From NCBI GenBank assembly GCA_012727965.1, contig JAAYFZ010000083.1, positions 1 to 11,409 of the forward strand: a stretch of 11,409 nucleotides of DNA, written 5' to 3'. Below, piece after piece: positions 1 to 6,701 of the stretch. The notes under the pieces are model-generated. The model saw only the letters and a program-made list of their open reading frames with translations. It did no database searches and was not told where the DNA came from. Position numbers and translations under genes: made by a program. Position 1 is the first letter of the stretch. Each line of letters opens with the position of its first letter. This DNA comes from Clostridiaceae bacterium (GTDB lineage: Bacteria > Bacillota > Clostridia > Saccharofermentanales > UBA5734).

Positions 1-939
1 CTTGTCCTCGGCTATACAGACCCGCGTCGTGCCGAGGAACTCCTGCAAAACAGAATTACACAGACTGTTTTCAGCCGTGATCTTGCTCAGGCACTCAGTG
101 ACACCGCAGTCAGAACGGGTATTGATGCCCGGGTCCATATAAAAGTTGATACAGGCATGGGGCGCGTAGGTTTCATGTCCGGGTATGACGCGATCAAAGA
201 TGTTGCCTGGATCAGACGCCTGCCTGGACTAGTGGTTGAAGGACTCTTCACCCATTTCGCCACAGCCGACGAAGACGATATATCGTATACAGAACAACAA
301 TTCGAGAAGTTTATGGGTATAAGCAGGGAAATGGACAGGATCGGTCTGCCGATTCCGCTCAAGCATGCTTGCAATAGTGCCGCGACCATGCGATTCCCGC
401 AGATGCATTTGGATATGATCAGACCAGGGCTGATACTTTATGGCATGGTGCCGCCAGGCTGCCCCGATGCCTGGCAAGAGCTAAGACCAGCTATGACTCT
501 CAAGGCAAATATAGTTCATCACAAACAGGTTCCGGTCGGTACTAGTATCAGCTATGGCAGGCATTTTATCGCTGAACGTCCCAGCCATATCATAACGGTA
601 CCTATTGGCTACGCAGATGGTTATTCGAGAAATCTCGGCGGCAAAGCCAGCCTGCTTCTTAGAGGGCAGAGAGCTCCGATCATCGGCAATATTTGTATGG
701 ACACCTGTATGGCTGACATTACTGATATTTCAGGCGGTCAAACTGTTGAAACCGGTGAAGAAGTAGTCTTGTTCGGCAGACAAAATTATAACGAGCAAGA
801 ATATGTACTGCCAGTAGATGAGCTGGCAAATTGGCTGGGCACGATCAACTATGAGGTTACTTGTATTATTGGCAAGAGAGTGCCCCGCGCCTATATCAAG
901 GATGGTCATCTGGAGAATGTCAGAAACTACCTGATCTGA
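1..939 (+). CDS. alr: Alanine racemase, C-terminal part (5' end outside window)
   Basis: PLP-dependent alanine racemase interconverts L- and D-alanine in the cytoplasm, supplying D-alanine for peptidoglycan. The frame is open from base 1 and gives 312 residues before TGA at 937-939. The start and the PLP-lysine segment lie upstream of the window. Visible family motifs are HIKVDTGMGRVGF near the left edge (TIM-barrel domain) and SYGRHF, whose Tyr codon at 553-555 matches the catalytic tyrosine from the second subunit. GYADGYSR (Arg codon at 628-630) matches the arginine facing the PLP ring nitrogen. GNICMDTCM in the C-terminal beta domain matches the conserved Met-Asp substrate-site segment. 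The end of the protein (NYEVTCIIGKRVPRAY) is the usual family ending. The next genes are separated by a promoter, so alr probably ends an upstream transcript. Identification is secure; full length is unknown. Confidence 0.96.
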   Translation, partial: LVLGYTDPRRAEELLQNRITQTVFSRDLAQALSDTAVRTGIDARVHIKVDTGMGRVGFMSGYDAIKDVAWIRRLPGLVVEGLFTHFATADEDDISYTEQQFEKFMGISREMDRIGLPIPLKHACNSAATMRFPQMHLDMIRPGLILYGMVPPGCPDAWQELRPAMTLKANIVHHKQVPVGTSISYGRHFIAERPSHIITVPIGYADGYSRNLGGKASLLLRGQRAPIIGNICMDTCMADITDISGGQTVETGEEVVLFGRQNYNEQEYVLPVDELANWLGTINYEVTCIIGKRVPRAYIKDGHLENVRNYLI

Positions 940-941
940 TA

Positions 942-957
942 TAGCAAGCTCTTGCTA
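942..957 (+). terminator. Short palindrome after alr, weak terminator or operator
   Basis: TAGCAAGCTCTTGCTA is a perfect 16-base palindrome starting three bases after the alr stop. As RNA it can form a 6-bp stem with a 4-base loop. No T-run follows it, so it is at best a weak terminator. It also contains the -35 hexamer of the next promoter, so it could instead be a protein-binding site. Confidence 0.3.
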
Positions 958-980
958 ATATAGAAACTTCGTTATATAAT
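952..980 (+). promoter_or_regulatory. Promoter of the FMN riboswitch-ribU transcript
   Basis: A TTGCTA -35 (952-957) and a perfect TATAAT -10 (975-980) are separated by 17 bases. This predicts a transcript starting near 987, about 14 bases before the first helix of the FMN riboswitch. The spacing, the perfect -10 and the position directly ahead of the aptamer all fit a vegetative sigma factor promoter. Confidence 0.65.
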
Positions 981-1000
981 GGCCATGATAATTTTATAGT

Positions 1001-1126
1001 TGTTTCCGGGGCAGGGTGTGAATCCCTACCGGCGGTAAGCTCGCAAGAGTAAGCCCGCGAACCTCGTTAAGAGGCTGACAAGGTGAAATTCCTTGGCCGA
1101 CAGTATAGTCTGGATGAGAGGAAACA
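1001..1126 (+). ncRNA. FMN riboswitch (RFN element)
   Basis: This is a complete FMN-binding aptamer in the leader of the riboflavin importer gene. The closing helix P1 is perfect: TGTTTCC at 1001-1007 pairs with GGAAACA at 1120-1126. The conserved blocks appear in order: GGGGCAGGGTG (1008-1018), CCCTACCGGCGGTAAG (1024-1039), AGCCCGCGA (1052-1060), GTGAAATTC flanked by the CAAGG/CCTTG stem (1079-1095), then CCGACAGTATAGTCTGGATGAG. A short variable hairpin CCTC/GAGG lies at 1062-1074. From the known family, FMN binding stabilises the aptamer and reduces expression of riboflavin synthesis or uptake genes. The hairpin at 1151-1175 supplies a terminator-type expression platform. Identification is secure from these signature blocks. 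Confidence 0.97.
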
Positions 1127-1150
1127 GTAAACCAATACAGGTCTGCTGAT

Positions 1151-1182
1151 GCCCCCGTGTTATTAACATGGGGGTATTTTGA
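1151..1182 (+). terminator. Riboswitch-controlled terminator before ribU
   Basis: CCCCCGTGTT at 1152-1161 pairs with AACATGGGGG at 1165-1174 (one G-U pair, 3-base loop). The T-rich tail TATTTTGATTT follows. It lies 25 bases after the FMN aptamer and 54 bases before the ribU start, which is where an intrinsic terminator under riboswitch control belongs. The 5' arm GCCCC can also pair with GGGGC (1008-1012) in the aptamer, a possible antiterminator when FMN is absent; that alternative is inferred. Confidence 0.82.
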
Positions 1183-1228
1183 TTTCAGAGAGTCAGGTCT
1201 GCCCCGGACTACAGAAAGAAGGTAGAAA

Positions 1229-1858
1229 ATGATAAATTCAAAACTTAATTCATCAAGTAACTCTGTAACCGGAAGCCGCAATATAGCAAAATGGGTTGCG
1301 AAAACCGGTATTCTGGCTTCGGTGGCAATCCTGCTGATGTTCTTGGAAATGGTTATCCCTCTGATGCCGGCATTCCTGAAGTTTGATTTTAGTGAGATTG
1401 CGGTGCTGCTTGCGGCTTTTTCATTAGGCCCATGGACAGCGGTTCTAGTAGAGTTAATTAAGAATCTCGCACATCTGCCGATGACTGGCACCAGCGGAGT
1501 CGGAGAGCTTGCCAACTTCCTGGTCGGATCAGCTTTTGTTCTGACAGCGGGGCTATATTATCGCAGACATAAGAACCGCAAGGGTGCATTTATTGCTATG
1601 GGTCTGGGAACTGTAGTTATGACAGTTGTTGCCAGTTTCTTAAATTACTATTTCATTGTTCCCTTCTATGTAAATGTTCAGGGATGGCCTATGGATGCGC
1701 TTGTTGAGATGAGTAATTTGGCAGGAAATAAGCTGGTCACGGATATTGAAAGTCTGATAACATTTGTTTTTGTTCCTTTCAACATATTTAAGGGCGTTGT
1801 AATTTCGGCTATAGTAGCACTGCTCTATAAGCGGCTTAGCCCGCTCCTGCATAAATGA
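1229..1858 (+). CDS. ribU: Riboflavin ECF transporter substrate-binding subunit RibU
   Basis: RibU is the membrane S-component that binds riboflavin and works with a shared energising module (two ATPases plus EcfT), not encoded here. The product is 209 residues, normal for the family, after a short polar N-terminus and with about six hydrophobic segments. Family features are KFDFSEI (51-57), GPW followed by VLVELIKN (68-79), TSGVGELANF (88-97), NYYF..PFY (139-147) and PFNIFKG (183-189). The ATG at 1229 follows AAGAAGG at 1216-1222. The gene sits directly behind an FMN riboswitch and terminator, so uptake should fall when cellular FMN is high. It overlaps the next gene by ATGA at 1855-1858, indicating translational coupling. 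Other S-components share the fold, but the motifs and the riboswitch both point to riboflavin. Confidence 0.95.
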   Translation: MINSKLNSSSNSVTGSRNIAKWVAKTGILASVAILLMFLEMVIPLMPAFLKFDFSEIAVLLAAFSLGPWTAVLVELIKNLAHLPMTGTSGVGELANFLVGSAFVLTAGLYYRRHKNRKGAFIAMGLGTVVMTVVASFLNYYFIVPFYVNVQGWPMDALVEMSNLAGNKLVTDIESLITFVFVPFNIFKGVVISAIVALLYKRLSPLLHK

Positions 1859-2289
1859 GCCGCAAGCCCGATCCATTTGAAAACGATCCTTTTCCCAGGC
1901 TGCTTGTTGTCTGGGGATTGCCTTTGGGTTTTCTGGTTGCAGCGATTTTGCTTTATTTCCGCGATCCGGGAACGGAGGGCCTGATTCCTTGTGCCTTCTA
2001 TCAGATGACCGGTATCTATTGTACCGGCTGTGGCACCACCAGAGCATTTCATGCTTTGCTGCATGGAAGGATCATCGATGCTCTTAGCTTCAACATTTTT
2101 ATGATGATCTGGATCTGGCTTGTCGTTTATACGATGCTCGCATATTGGCTCAAGCGATTGCTGCGCCGACAGATTCTGCCGCCTATTCGTGACTGGCGCT
2201 GGCTGATCGCAGCTGTTCTGATAACTGCTGTGCTATTCCTGGTATTAAGAAATATCAGGGTTTGGCCGTTCAGCTGGCTGGCACCTTAA
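1855..2289 (+). CDS. DUF2752 family membrane protein
   Basis: This is a 144-residue protein of unknown function. It matches the DUF2752 pattern: a PC pair (45-46), then GIYCTGCGTTRAFHALLHG (53-71), then AL..N (76-80). It has three probable membrane segments, near residues 15-35, 78-99 and 115-132. Cys46, Cys56 and Cys59 lie between the first two; the C-x-x-C pair could be redox-active or metal-binding, but this is not established. The start ATG lies in the ATGA overlap with the ribU stop, so it is almost certainly co-translated with ribU and falls under the FMN riboswitch. A role in flavin handling is possible from context only. The next gene also encodes a small membrane protein but has its own leader. 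Confidence 0.85.
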   Translation: MSRKPDPFENDPFPRLLVVWGLPLGFLVAAILLYFRDPGTEGLIPCAFYQMTGIYCTGCGTTRAFHALLHGRIIDALSFNIFMMIWIWLVVYTMLAYWLKRLLRRQILPPIRDWRWLIAAVLITAVLFLVLRNIRVWPFSWLAP

Positions 2290-2341
2290 AACTCCATTGA
2301 CAAACTAATTGTCTGACAGCACTTTTTTGACAGCTTCATGA

Positions 2342-2370
2342 TTGCGCCGTTGGCGCTGCTCTGCTAAACT
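2342..2370 (+). promoter_or_regulatory. Candidate promoter before the dispanin-like gene
   Basis: TTGCGC (2342-2347) and an extended -10, TG-C-TAAACT (2362-2370), are separated by 17 bases and lie 38 bases before the ATG. The -35 overlaps a GC-rich hairpin, GCGCC-GTT-GGCGC (2344-2356), that lacks a T-run. Two perfect TTGACA hexamers at 2297 and 2327 have no good -10 at normal spacing. Whether this gene also continues from the ribU transcript is open, since no clear terminator precedes it. Confidence 0.35.
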
Positions 2371-2407
2371 AAACTGAGCTAGAAGCCTGAAGAGGAGGGT
2401 ATCACAT

Positions 2408-2965
2408 ATGCCTGATCCATATTTGCGTGATGATTTCGATCCTGCACAAAATGCCAGCCATAAGACATACAATTATAATGGTGCGTCAGCACCTCAGCAG
2501 TCATATCGTGACAGTACAGGCTATTATGAGCAGCCAAATAATTACGCCCAGCCAAATAGCTATAACAATGCAGCTCGACCTTCGGTCGCGCCGATGGTCG
2601 TACTTGCGGTTATCAATATGCTTTGTTGTGCTTTTGGAGTTGGTTTTATTCTGGGGTTGGTAGCCCTCGTTCTTGCTCTGGTCGCTGCTAATGAGGACAA
2701 AATTGAAGTTGCCGCCGAGCGTCTAAAAGCAGCAAAAGTGATAAATATTGTTGGTATAGTTTTATCTGCTATTCAATTAATTCTGATTATTATTTCGCTC
2801 ATTTTCTTCGTTTCAATGGGATCTTTCAGAAGAAACACGCATTTTGATTCAGACTTTCCTTTCAACGGGAATAACGGAAATTTCCCCTTTGACCGCGAGT
2901 ACAGCGATTCTGAGGAATTCTTCGATGATTTCGATGAGTATTTCAATGATTTTGAGATCAATTGA
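2408..2965 (+). CDS. Two-helix membrane protein, CD225/dispanin- or DUF4190-like
   Basis: This is a 185-residue protein of unknown function with three distinct parts. Residues 1-58 form a low-complexity tail rich in Asn, Tyr, Gln and Ser, with a repeated QPN-N/S-Y theme. Residues 61-138 are a membrane hairpin: hydrophobic segment 62-93 with a Cys-Cys pair at 73-74, a charged loop NEDKIEVAAERLKAAK (95-110), then hydrophobic segment 111-137. Residues 139-185 are acidic and aromatic (runs such as EEFFDDFDEYF). Helix, a loop rich in Ala and charged residues, then a second helix, with Cys-Cys in the first, is the bacterial CD225/dispanin (or DUF4190) pattern. I assign it by pattern only. The start is supported by AGAGGAGGG at 2391-2399. 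A strong terminator follows. It lies next to the DUF2752 gene, which may be functionally meaningful. Confidence 0.8.
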   Translation: MPDPYLRDDFDPAQNASHKTYNYNGASAPQQSYRDSTGYYEQPNNYAQPNSYNNAARPSVAPMVVLAVINMLCCAFGVGFILGLVALVLALVAANEDKIEVAAERLKAAKVINIVGIVLSAIQLILIIISLIFFVSMGSFRRNTHFDSDFPFNGNNGNFPFDREYSDSEEFFDDFDEYFNDFEIN

Positions 2966-2989
2966 TTTTAAATTCAAGTGAAATGAGAG

Positions 2990-3031
2990 ACCGGCCTGCA
3001 GTTGTTCCAGAGACATCAGGCCGGTTTTTTT
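2990..3031 (+). terminator. Intrinsic terminator between convergent genes
   Basis: ACCGGCCTG (2990-2998) pairs perfectly with CAGGCCGGT (3017-3025) and seven T's follow (3025-3031). It ends the rightward ribU-side transcript. It lies just past the 3' end of the leftward arg operon, so the same stem may also stop that transcript. In that direction the tail (CTCTCATTTCA) is much weaker. Confidence 0.92.
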
Positions 3032-3039
3032 ATGCCTTC

Positions 3040-3561
3040 TTAAGGCTCCAGCTGCTTGATGAACAAGCCTCTTTCGTAACCACGCTTGTTCTCACTTGAG
3101 AGCAGTGCGAAACCACGACCTTGGTAGAAGGTGACTAGACGTTGATTGTTAAGCGCTGTATATAGCAAAATATTTCTGACGCCATTATCTTCCAAATAGG
3201 CTTCTGCCGCCTGATAAAGCAGTCTGCCTGTGCCTGCTGCCTGCAGTTCCGGCATAACGGCGAAACGGCTGAACCAGGCTGTTTTTTCGGGGTCTAGATT
3301 CATATCTGCATCCCGCAGTTCTGATTTCGCCGGCCAGATCAGCCGGACTGTTCCAACAAGGCCATCTCTATTTTCTGCGACCATCACATAATGGTTGCGG
3401 ATACTGTCTTCTATATCTTCCAGGCGCTCTTCGAGTGATTCCAGCTGACTGCTGATACCGGAGTTGCGAGCGTAAACAGTCATGGCTCTTCTTATCAGAG
3501 CCATGACTGCAGCAGCGTCTTTAGTATTTGCTTGTCTTATCAAGAGATCAGTATTAATCAA
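3040..3561 (-). CDS. GNAT family N-acetyltransferase at the end of the arg operon
   Basis: This 173-residue cytoplasmic protein should transfer an acetyl group from acetyl-CoA to an unidentified amine. The N-terminal LIRQANTKDAAAVMALIRRA is the usual GNAT first strand and helix. Motif A, SRFAVMPELQAAGTGRLL (98-115), holds the Q/R-x-x-G-x-G acetyl-CoA loop (Q107, G110, G112). Motif B appears as FYQGRGF (145-151). It lies 30 bases after argF on the same strand with no terminator between, so it is probably the last gene of the arginine operon. The best start is TTG at 3561 with only a weak upstream GAGA; the next in-frame ATG would cut into the domain. It could be a general acetyltransferase or, given its place, a candidate short N-acetylglutamate synthase. 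The EIRTVAV-type motif I recall from short mycobacterial enzymes is not evident. Confidence 0.85.
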   Translation of the reverse strand: MINTDLLIRQANTKDAAAVMALIRRAMTVYARNSGISSQLESLEERLEDIEDSIRNHYVMVAENRDGLVGTVRLIWPAKSELRDADMNLDPEKTAWFSRFAVMPELQAAGTGRLLYQAAEAYLEDNGVRNILLYTALNNQRLVTFYQGRGFALLSSENKRGYERGLFIKQLEP

Positions 3562-3591
3562 TGTAGGGATCTCGCATTCAAATAAATTATT

Positions 3592-4524
3592 TTAGATCTG
3601 ACTGTCTGGAGACAATAATCTGACCATTACTGCTTTTTGAGCATGCAGTCTGTTTTCGGCTTCATCAAAAATAACAGACTGTGGTCCTTCGAGTACTTGC
3701 TCAGTTACTTCAAGACCACGATAGGCAGGCAGACAATGCATAAAAATTGCCTTGCTGTCAGCAAGAGACATCAGTTCGCTGTTGACTTGATAATCTGTAA
3801 AAATCTTGATTCTCTTAGCTTTCTCGTCCTCCTGGCCCATACTGACCCAGGTGTCTGTGTAGATGACGTCGGCACCGCTGACTGCTTCCCTCGCATCAGT
3901 TGTTATTATGACTTTGCTCCCTTGAGCAACCGCATTGCTTCTGGCTTGTTCAATACAAGTTGTTTCACAGCCATAATCAGCAGGTGTTGCTATAGCGATA
4001 TCCATGCCGCAGAGTGAAGCAGCCTGAAGCAGCGAATTAGCCATATTATTGCCGTCACCGAGATAAGCCATTTTTAATCCTTTGAGTGTGCCTTTGTGCT
4101 CTCTGATCGTCATCAGATCAGTCAGTGCCTGACATGGATGCATCAGGTCGGTCAGGCCGTTTATGATCGGTATGCTGCCGTGATCTGCCAGATCGAGAAC
4201 ATCCTGATGGTCGAAAGTTCTGATCATGATACCATCCAGATAACGTGACATGACTCTGGCTGTATCTGCGACAGTTTCACCGCGCCCCAGTTGAATATCC
4301 TGATTGCTCAAGAATAATGCATGCCCGCCCAGCTGATACATGCCAACTTCGAAGGAAATACGTGTTCTGGTAGAAGATTTGGCAAATATCATACCGAGAG
4401 TCTTGCCTGAAAGAACTTTATGCTTGATTCCGGTCTTGTTTTGTTTTTTTAACTTATCTGCCAGATCGAGCAGATCTAGGATTTCTTCATAAGTAAGATC
4501 GTTGATATCAATAAAATGCTTCAT
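3592..4524 (-). CDS. argF: Ornithine carbamoyltransferase
   Basis: The enzyme makes citrulline from ornithine and carbamoyl phosphate in arginine synthesis. The product is 310 residues, full length for the family. Visible active-site motifs are STRTR (51-55) and HPCQ (129-132) for carbamoyl phosphate, DTWVSMGQE (224-232) for ornithine, and HCLPAYRG (263-270), whose Cys is the conserved catalytic cysteine. ENRLHAQKA (290-298) closes the fold. The ATG at 4524 immediately follows the argD stop (TAAATG), with AGGAGG (4533-4538 on the plus strand) inside the argD end, so the two are translationally coupled. A catabolic ArgF-type enzyme (arcB) is also called ornithine carbamoyltransferase, but the argC-B-D setting supports the biosynthetic role. 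Confidence 0.97.
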   Translation of the reverse strand: MKHFIDINDLTYEEILDLLDLADKLKKQNKTGIKHKVLSGKTLGMIFAKSSTRTRISFEVGMYQLGGHALFLSNQDIQLGRGETVADTARVMSRYLDGIMIRTFDHQDVLDLADHGSIPIINGLTDLMHPCQALTDLMTIREHKGTLKGLKMAYLGDGNNMANSLLQAASLCGMDIAIATPADYGCETTCIEQARSNAVAQGSKVIITTDAREAVSGADVIYTDTWVSMGQEDEKAKRIKIFTDYQVNSELMSLADSKAIFMHCLPAYRGLEVTEQVLEGPQSVIFDEAENRLHAQKAVMVRLLSPDSQI

Positions 4525-5736
4525 TTATATATCCTCCTGAACGCTCTTAATAAATTGATCGATATATATATCAAGTTCTTCCTCAGTGATCGTTAATGGA
4601 GGAAGAATACGGATGGTGCTTGTACCGATGGCTCCAACCAGGAAGCCTCGTTCGAACATTTTATGTTTAAGCTCTTGTGCTCTTGGGACAGAAAGCTCGA
4701 TTCCTATCATCAGACCCTTGCCGCGGACCTCTTTGATCTTACTATTATCATCAGCAGCTTCGCGTAGTCTGTTTATGAGGTCGCGCCCTAGCTGAGCTGC
4801 ACGTCTGACCAGACTCTCCTGATCATAGATTGACAAAACCGCGAGTGCTGCCGCACAAGCCAGGGGATTACCGCCAAAAGTACTGCCATGGTCGCCTGGT
4901 GCAAATCCTGTGGAGGTATCTTCATTAGCGATCAAAGCTCCGATCGGCACGCCGCCAGCCAGGCCTTTTGCCAGTGTAACTATGTCGGGTTTAATTCCAT
5001 AGCCCTCATAAGCATAGAAGCTGCCGGTCCGGCCCATGCCGGTTTGAATCTCATCGATGATAAGCCGCGCACCGGTCTGCTTACAGAGCTCAGCTGCCAG
5101 TGAAGCGAATTCCTGACTTGCCGGTCTGACACCGCTTTCGCCTTGAATTAGCTCCAGCATTACTGCGCAAGTATCGTCTGTGACTGCTGATTTCAGAGAT
5201 TCACAGTCGTTGAATGGAACATAGACGAAGCCCTCGGGCAGCGGTGCAAAAGGTTCGCTGTAACGTGGCTGGCCAGTAGCTGTTGCTGTTGCCAGGGTAC
5301 GTCCATGGAATGACTGCAGCGCTGTGACGATTTTTGTGCGCGGACTATTCTTCTTGTAGAAATAACCGCGTGCCAGCTTGATGGCACCTTCATTGGCCTC
5401 AGCACCGCTATTACAGATAAAAACACGACCGCCGCCGAAGCTTGTTGCCAGACGTGCTGCCAGCTCGGCTTGAGGTTCATTGTAATAGTAGTTGGAGCAA
5501 TGGATAACATTTCCTGCCTGACGGCAGATCGCCTGTGTCAGCTCAGTTCTGGCATGTCCGACAACATTTACCGCGATACCGCCGATCATATCCATATAAC
5601 GGCGGCCGTCGGTACCATACAGCCAGACCCCATCACCATGATCCGGGCAAAAGGGAACCCGTTTGCCAAAAGTGTTGAGATAGTATTGTGAATCCAGATC
5701 CATAATATGTTTTAGTTTTGCGTCATGAGTATCCAT
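4525..5736 (-). CDS. argD: N-acetylornithine aminotransferase
   Basis: This PLP enzyme converts N-acetylglutamate semialdehyde plus glutamate to N-acetylornithine and 2-oxoglutarate. With the start chosen here it has 403 residues, normal for class III aminotransferases. Motifs, numbered from this start, are NSGAEANEGAIKLAR (109-123), SFHGRT (142-147), and IIDEIQTGMGRTG (226-238) with the PLP-facing Asp228. The PLP lysine is Lys257 in TLAKGLAGGVPIGA. The ATG at 5736 lies 10 bases from AAGGAG (5747-5752 on the plus strand). A second ATG at 5742 is only 4 bases from it, and a GTG at 5772 would extend the frame without its own binding site. Its stop directly abuts the argF start. The family also includes ornithine and succinylornithine aminotransferases; the operon decides for ArgD. 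Confidence 0.96.
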   Translation of the reverse strand: MDTHDAKLKHIMDLDSQYYLNTFGKRVPFCPDHGDGVWLYGTDGRRYMDMIGGIAVNVVGHARTELTQAICRQAGNVIHCSNYYYNEPQAELAARLATSFGGGRVFICNSGAEANEGAIKLARGYFYKKNSPRTKIVTALQSFHGRTLATATATGQPRYSEPFAPLPEGFVYVPFNDCESLKSAVTDDTCAVMLELIQGESGVRPASQEFASLAAELCKQTGARLIIDEIQTGMGRTGSFYAYEGYGIKPDIVTLAKGLAGGVPIGALIANEDTSTGFAPGDHGSTFGGNPLACAAALAVLSIYDQESLVRRAAQLGRDLINRLREAADDNSKIKEVRGKGLMIGIELSVPRAQELKHKMFERGFLVGAIGTSTIRILPPLTITEEELDIYIDQFIKSVQEDI

Positions 5737-5783
5737 AATCATAATTCTCCTTAGCTCAGCTGTATTGATCACATGTATTAGTA

Positions 5784-6701
5784 TTAGATTTTTTCACCTT
5801 CATAATAAGGCCTTCGCTCTTCTGTGATCATTGTGCCGATACCTTTGTTGGTGAATATTTCCAGCAGCAGACAATGAGGTATACGACCATCGATGATATG
5901 TGCACGCCCGACGCCTCGCTTAACTGTGTCCAGACAACCGTTGACCTTTGGAATCATACCGCCGCTGATCTGTCCTGCAGAAATCAGATCTTTGATATCC
6001 TGTTCGCTGAGGACGGATACGACACTCTCGTCGCCGTTTTCGTTTTTGACCTTGACGCCTTCGACATCAGTAAGCATCATCAGCTTCTCTGCCTGAAGTG
6101 CTGCAGCGATTTCGCTTGCGACCGTATCTGCGTTGATATTATAACTCTCGCCTGAGGGACCGATGCCTACAGGTGCGACTACAGGAATATACTCATCATT
6201 TGCCAGCATTCTCAGGACCTTGGTGTTGATTTTGATAATTTGTCCGACGAAGCCGATATCAAGTGGCTGACCATCTTCATCAACGGTTATCTTCTCGCAT
6301 TCGATCAGTCTGCCGTCAATGCCGCAAATGCCGATTGCCTTGGCGCCATGACGGTTCAGGCCGGAGACGATTTCCTTATTGGTTTTGCCAACTAATACCA
6401 TTTGGGCAACTGACATGGTTTCGGCATCGGTTACTCTGAGACCTTTTTTGAATTCTGAAGGGATAGACAGCCTCTCCAGCATTGAGCTGATATCTGGCCC
6501 GCCGCCATGAACGATCACAGGATTTATGCCGATATATTTCAGAAGTGTTATATCCTGCATGACATGGTCCTTGAGCGTGTCATTTATCATAGCATTGCCG
6601 CCATATTTGATTACAACGGTTTTGCCGGCAAGACTCTGTATATAAGGAAGAGCCTCAATTAATATTCCGGCTTTGGCAATTACTGCATTCATATCTAACA
6701 T
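5784..6701 (-). CDS. argB: Acetylglutamate kinase, probably arginine-inhibited type
   Basis: The enzyme phosphorylates N-acetyl-L-glutamate with ATP, the second step of arginine synthesis. The 305-residue product shows VVIKYGGNAM (28-37, with Lys32), VHGGGPDI (64-71), NINADTVA (188-195) and GGMIPK (247-252). An N-terminal amphipathic helix (about residues 4-22) and the C-terminal HIIDGR..H..LLLEIFT..GIGT segment (268-290) match the signature I know for hexameric, arginine-feedback-inhibited kinases. So the gene product itself is a likely control point. The ATG at 6701 follows GGGG with a 7-base spacer; an ATG at 6716 would add five residues (MRGIY) with a poorer upstream site. It lies 77 bases after argC and 47 before argD, with no terminator seen. 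Confidence 0.96.
   Translation of the reverse strand: MLDMNAVIAKAGILIEALPYIQSLAGKTVVIKYGGNAMINDTLKDHVMQDITLLKYIGINPVIVHGGGPDISSMLERLSIPSEFKKGLRVTDAETMSVAQMVLVGKTNKEIVSGLNRHGAKAIGICGIDGRLIECEKITVDEDGQPLDIGFVGQIIKINTKVLRMLANDEYIPVVAPVGIGPSGESYNINADTVASEIAAALQAEKLMMLTDVEGVKVKNENGDESVVSVLSEQDIKDLISAGQISGGMIPKVNGCLDTVKRGVGRAHIIDGRIPHCLLLEIFTNKGIGTMITEERRPYYEGEKI

Noticed and set aside
994..1515. 173-residue minus-strand open frame over the riboswitch and ribU
   Set aside because: It runs antisense through an FMN riboswitch and the conserved part of ribU, both of which explain the sequence fully.
1640..2047. 135-residue minus-strand open frame across the ribU-DUF2752 junction
   Set aside because: It is antisense to two well-supported coupled genes, with no domain or binding site.
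2297..2332. Two perfect TTGACA hexamers 30 bases apart, as -35 boxes
   Set aside because: Neither has an acceptable -10 at 16-18 bases, so I kept only the extended -10 candidate at 2362-2370.
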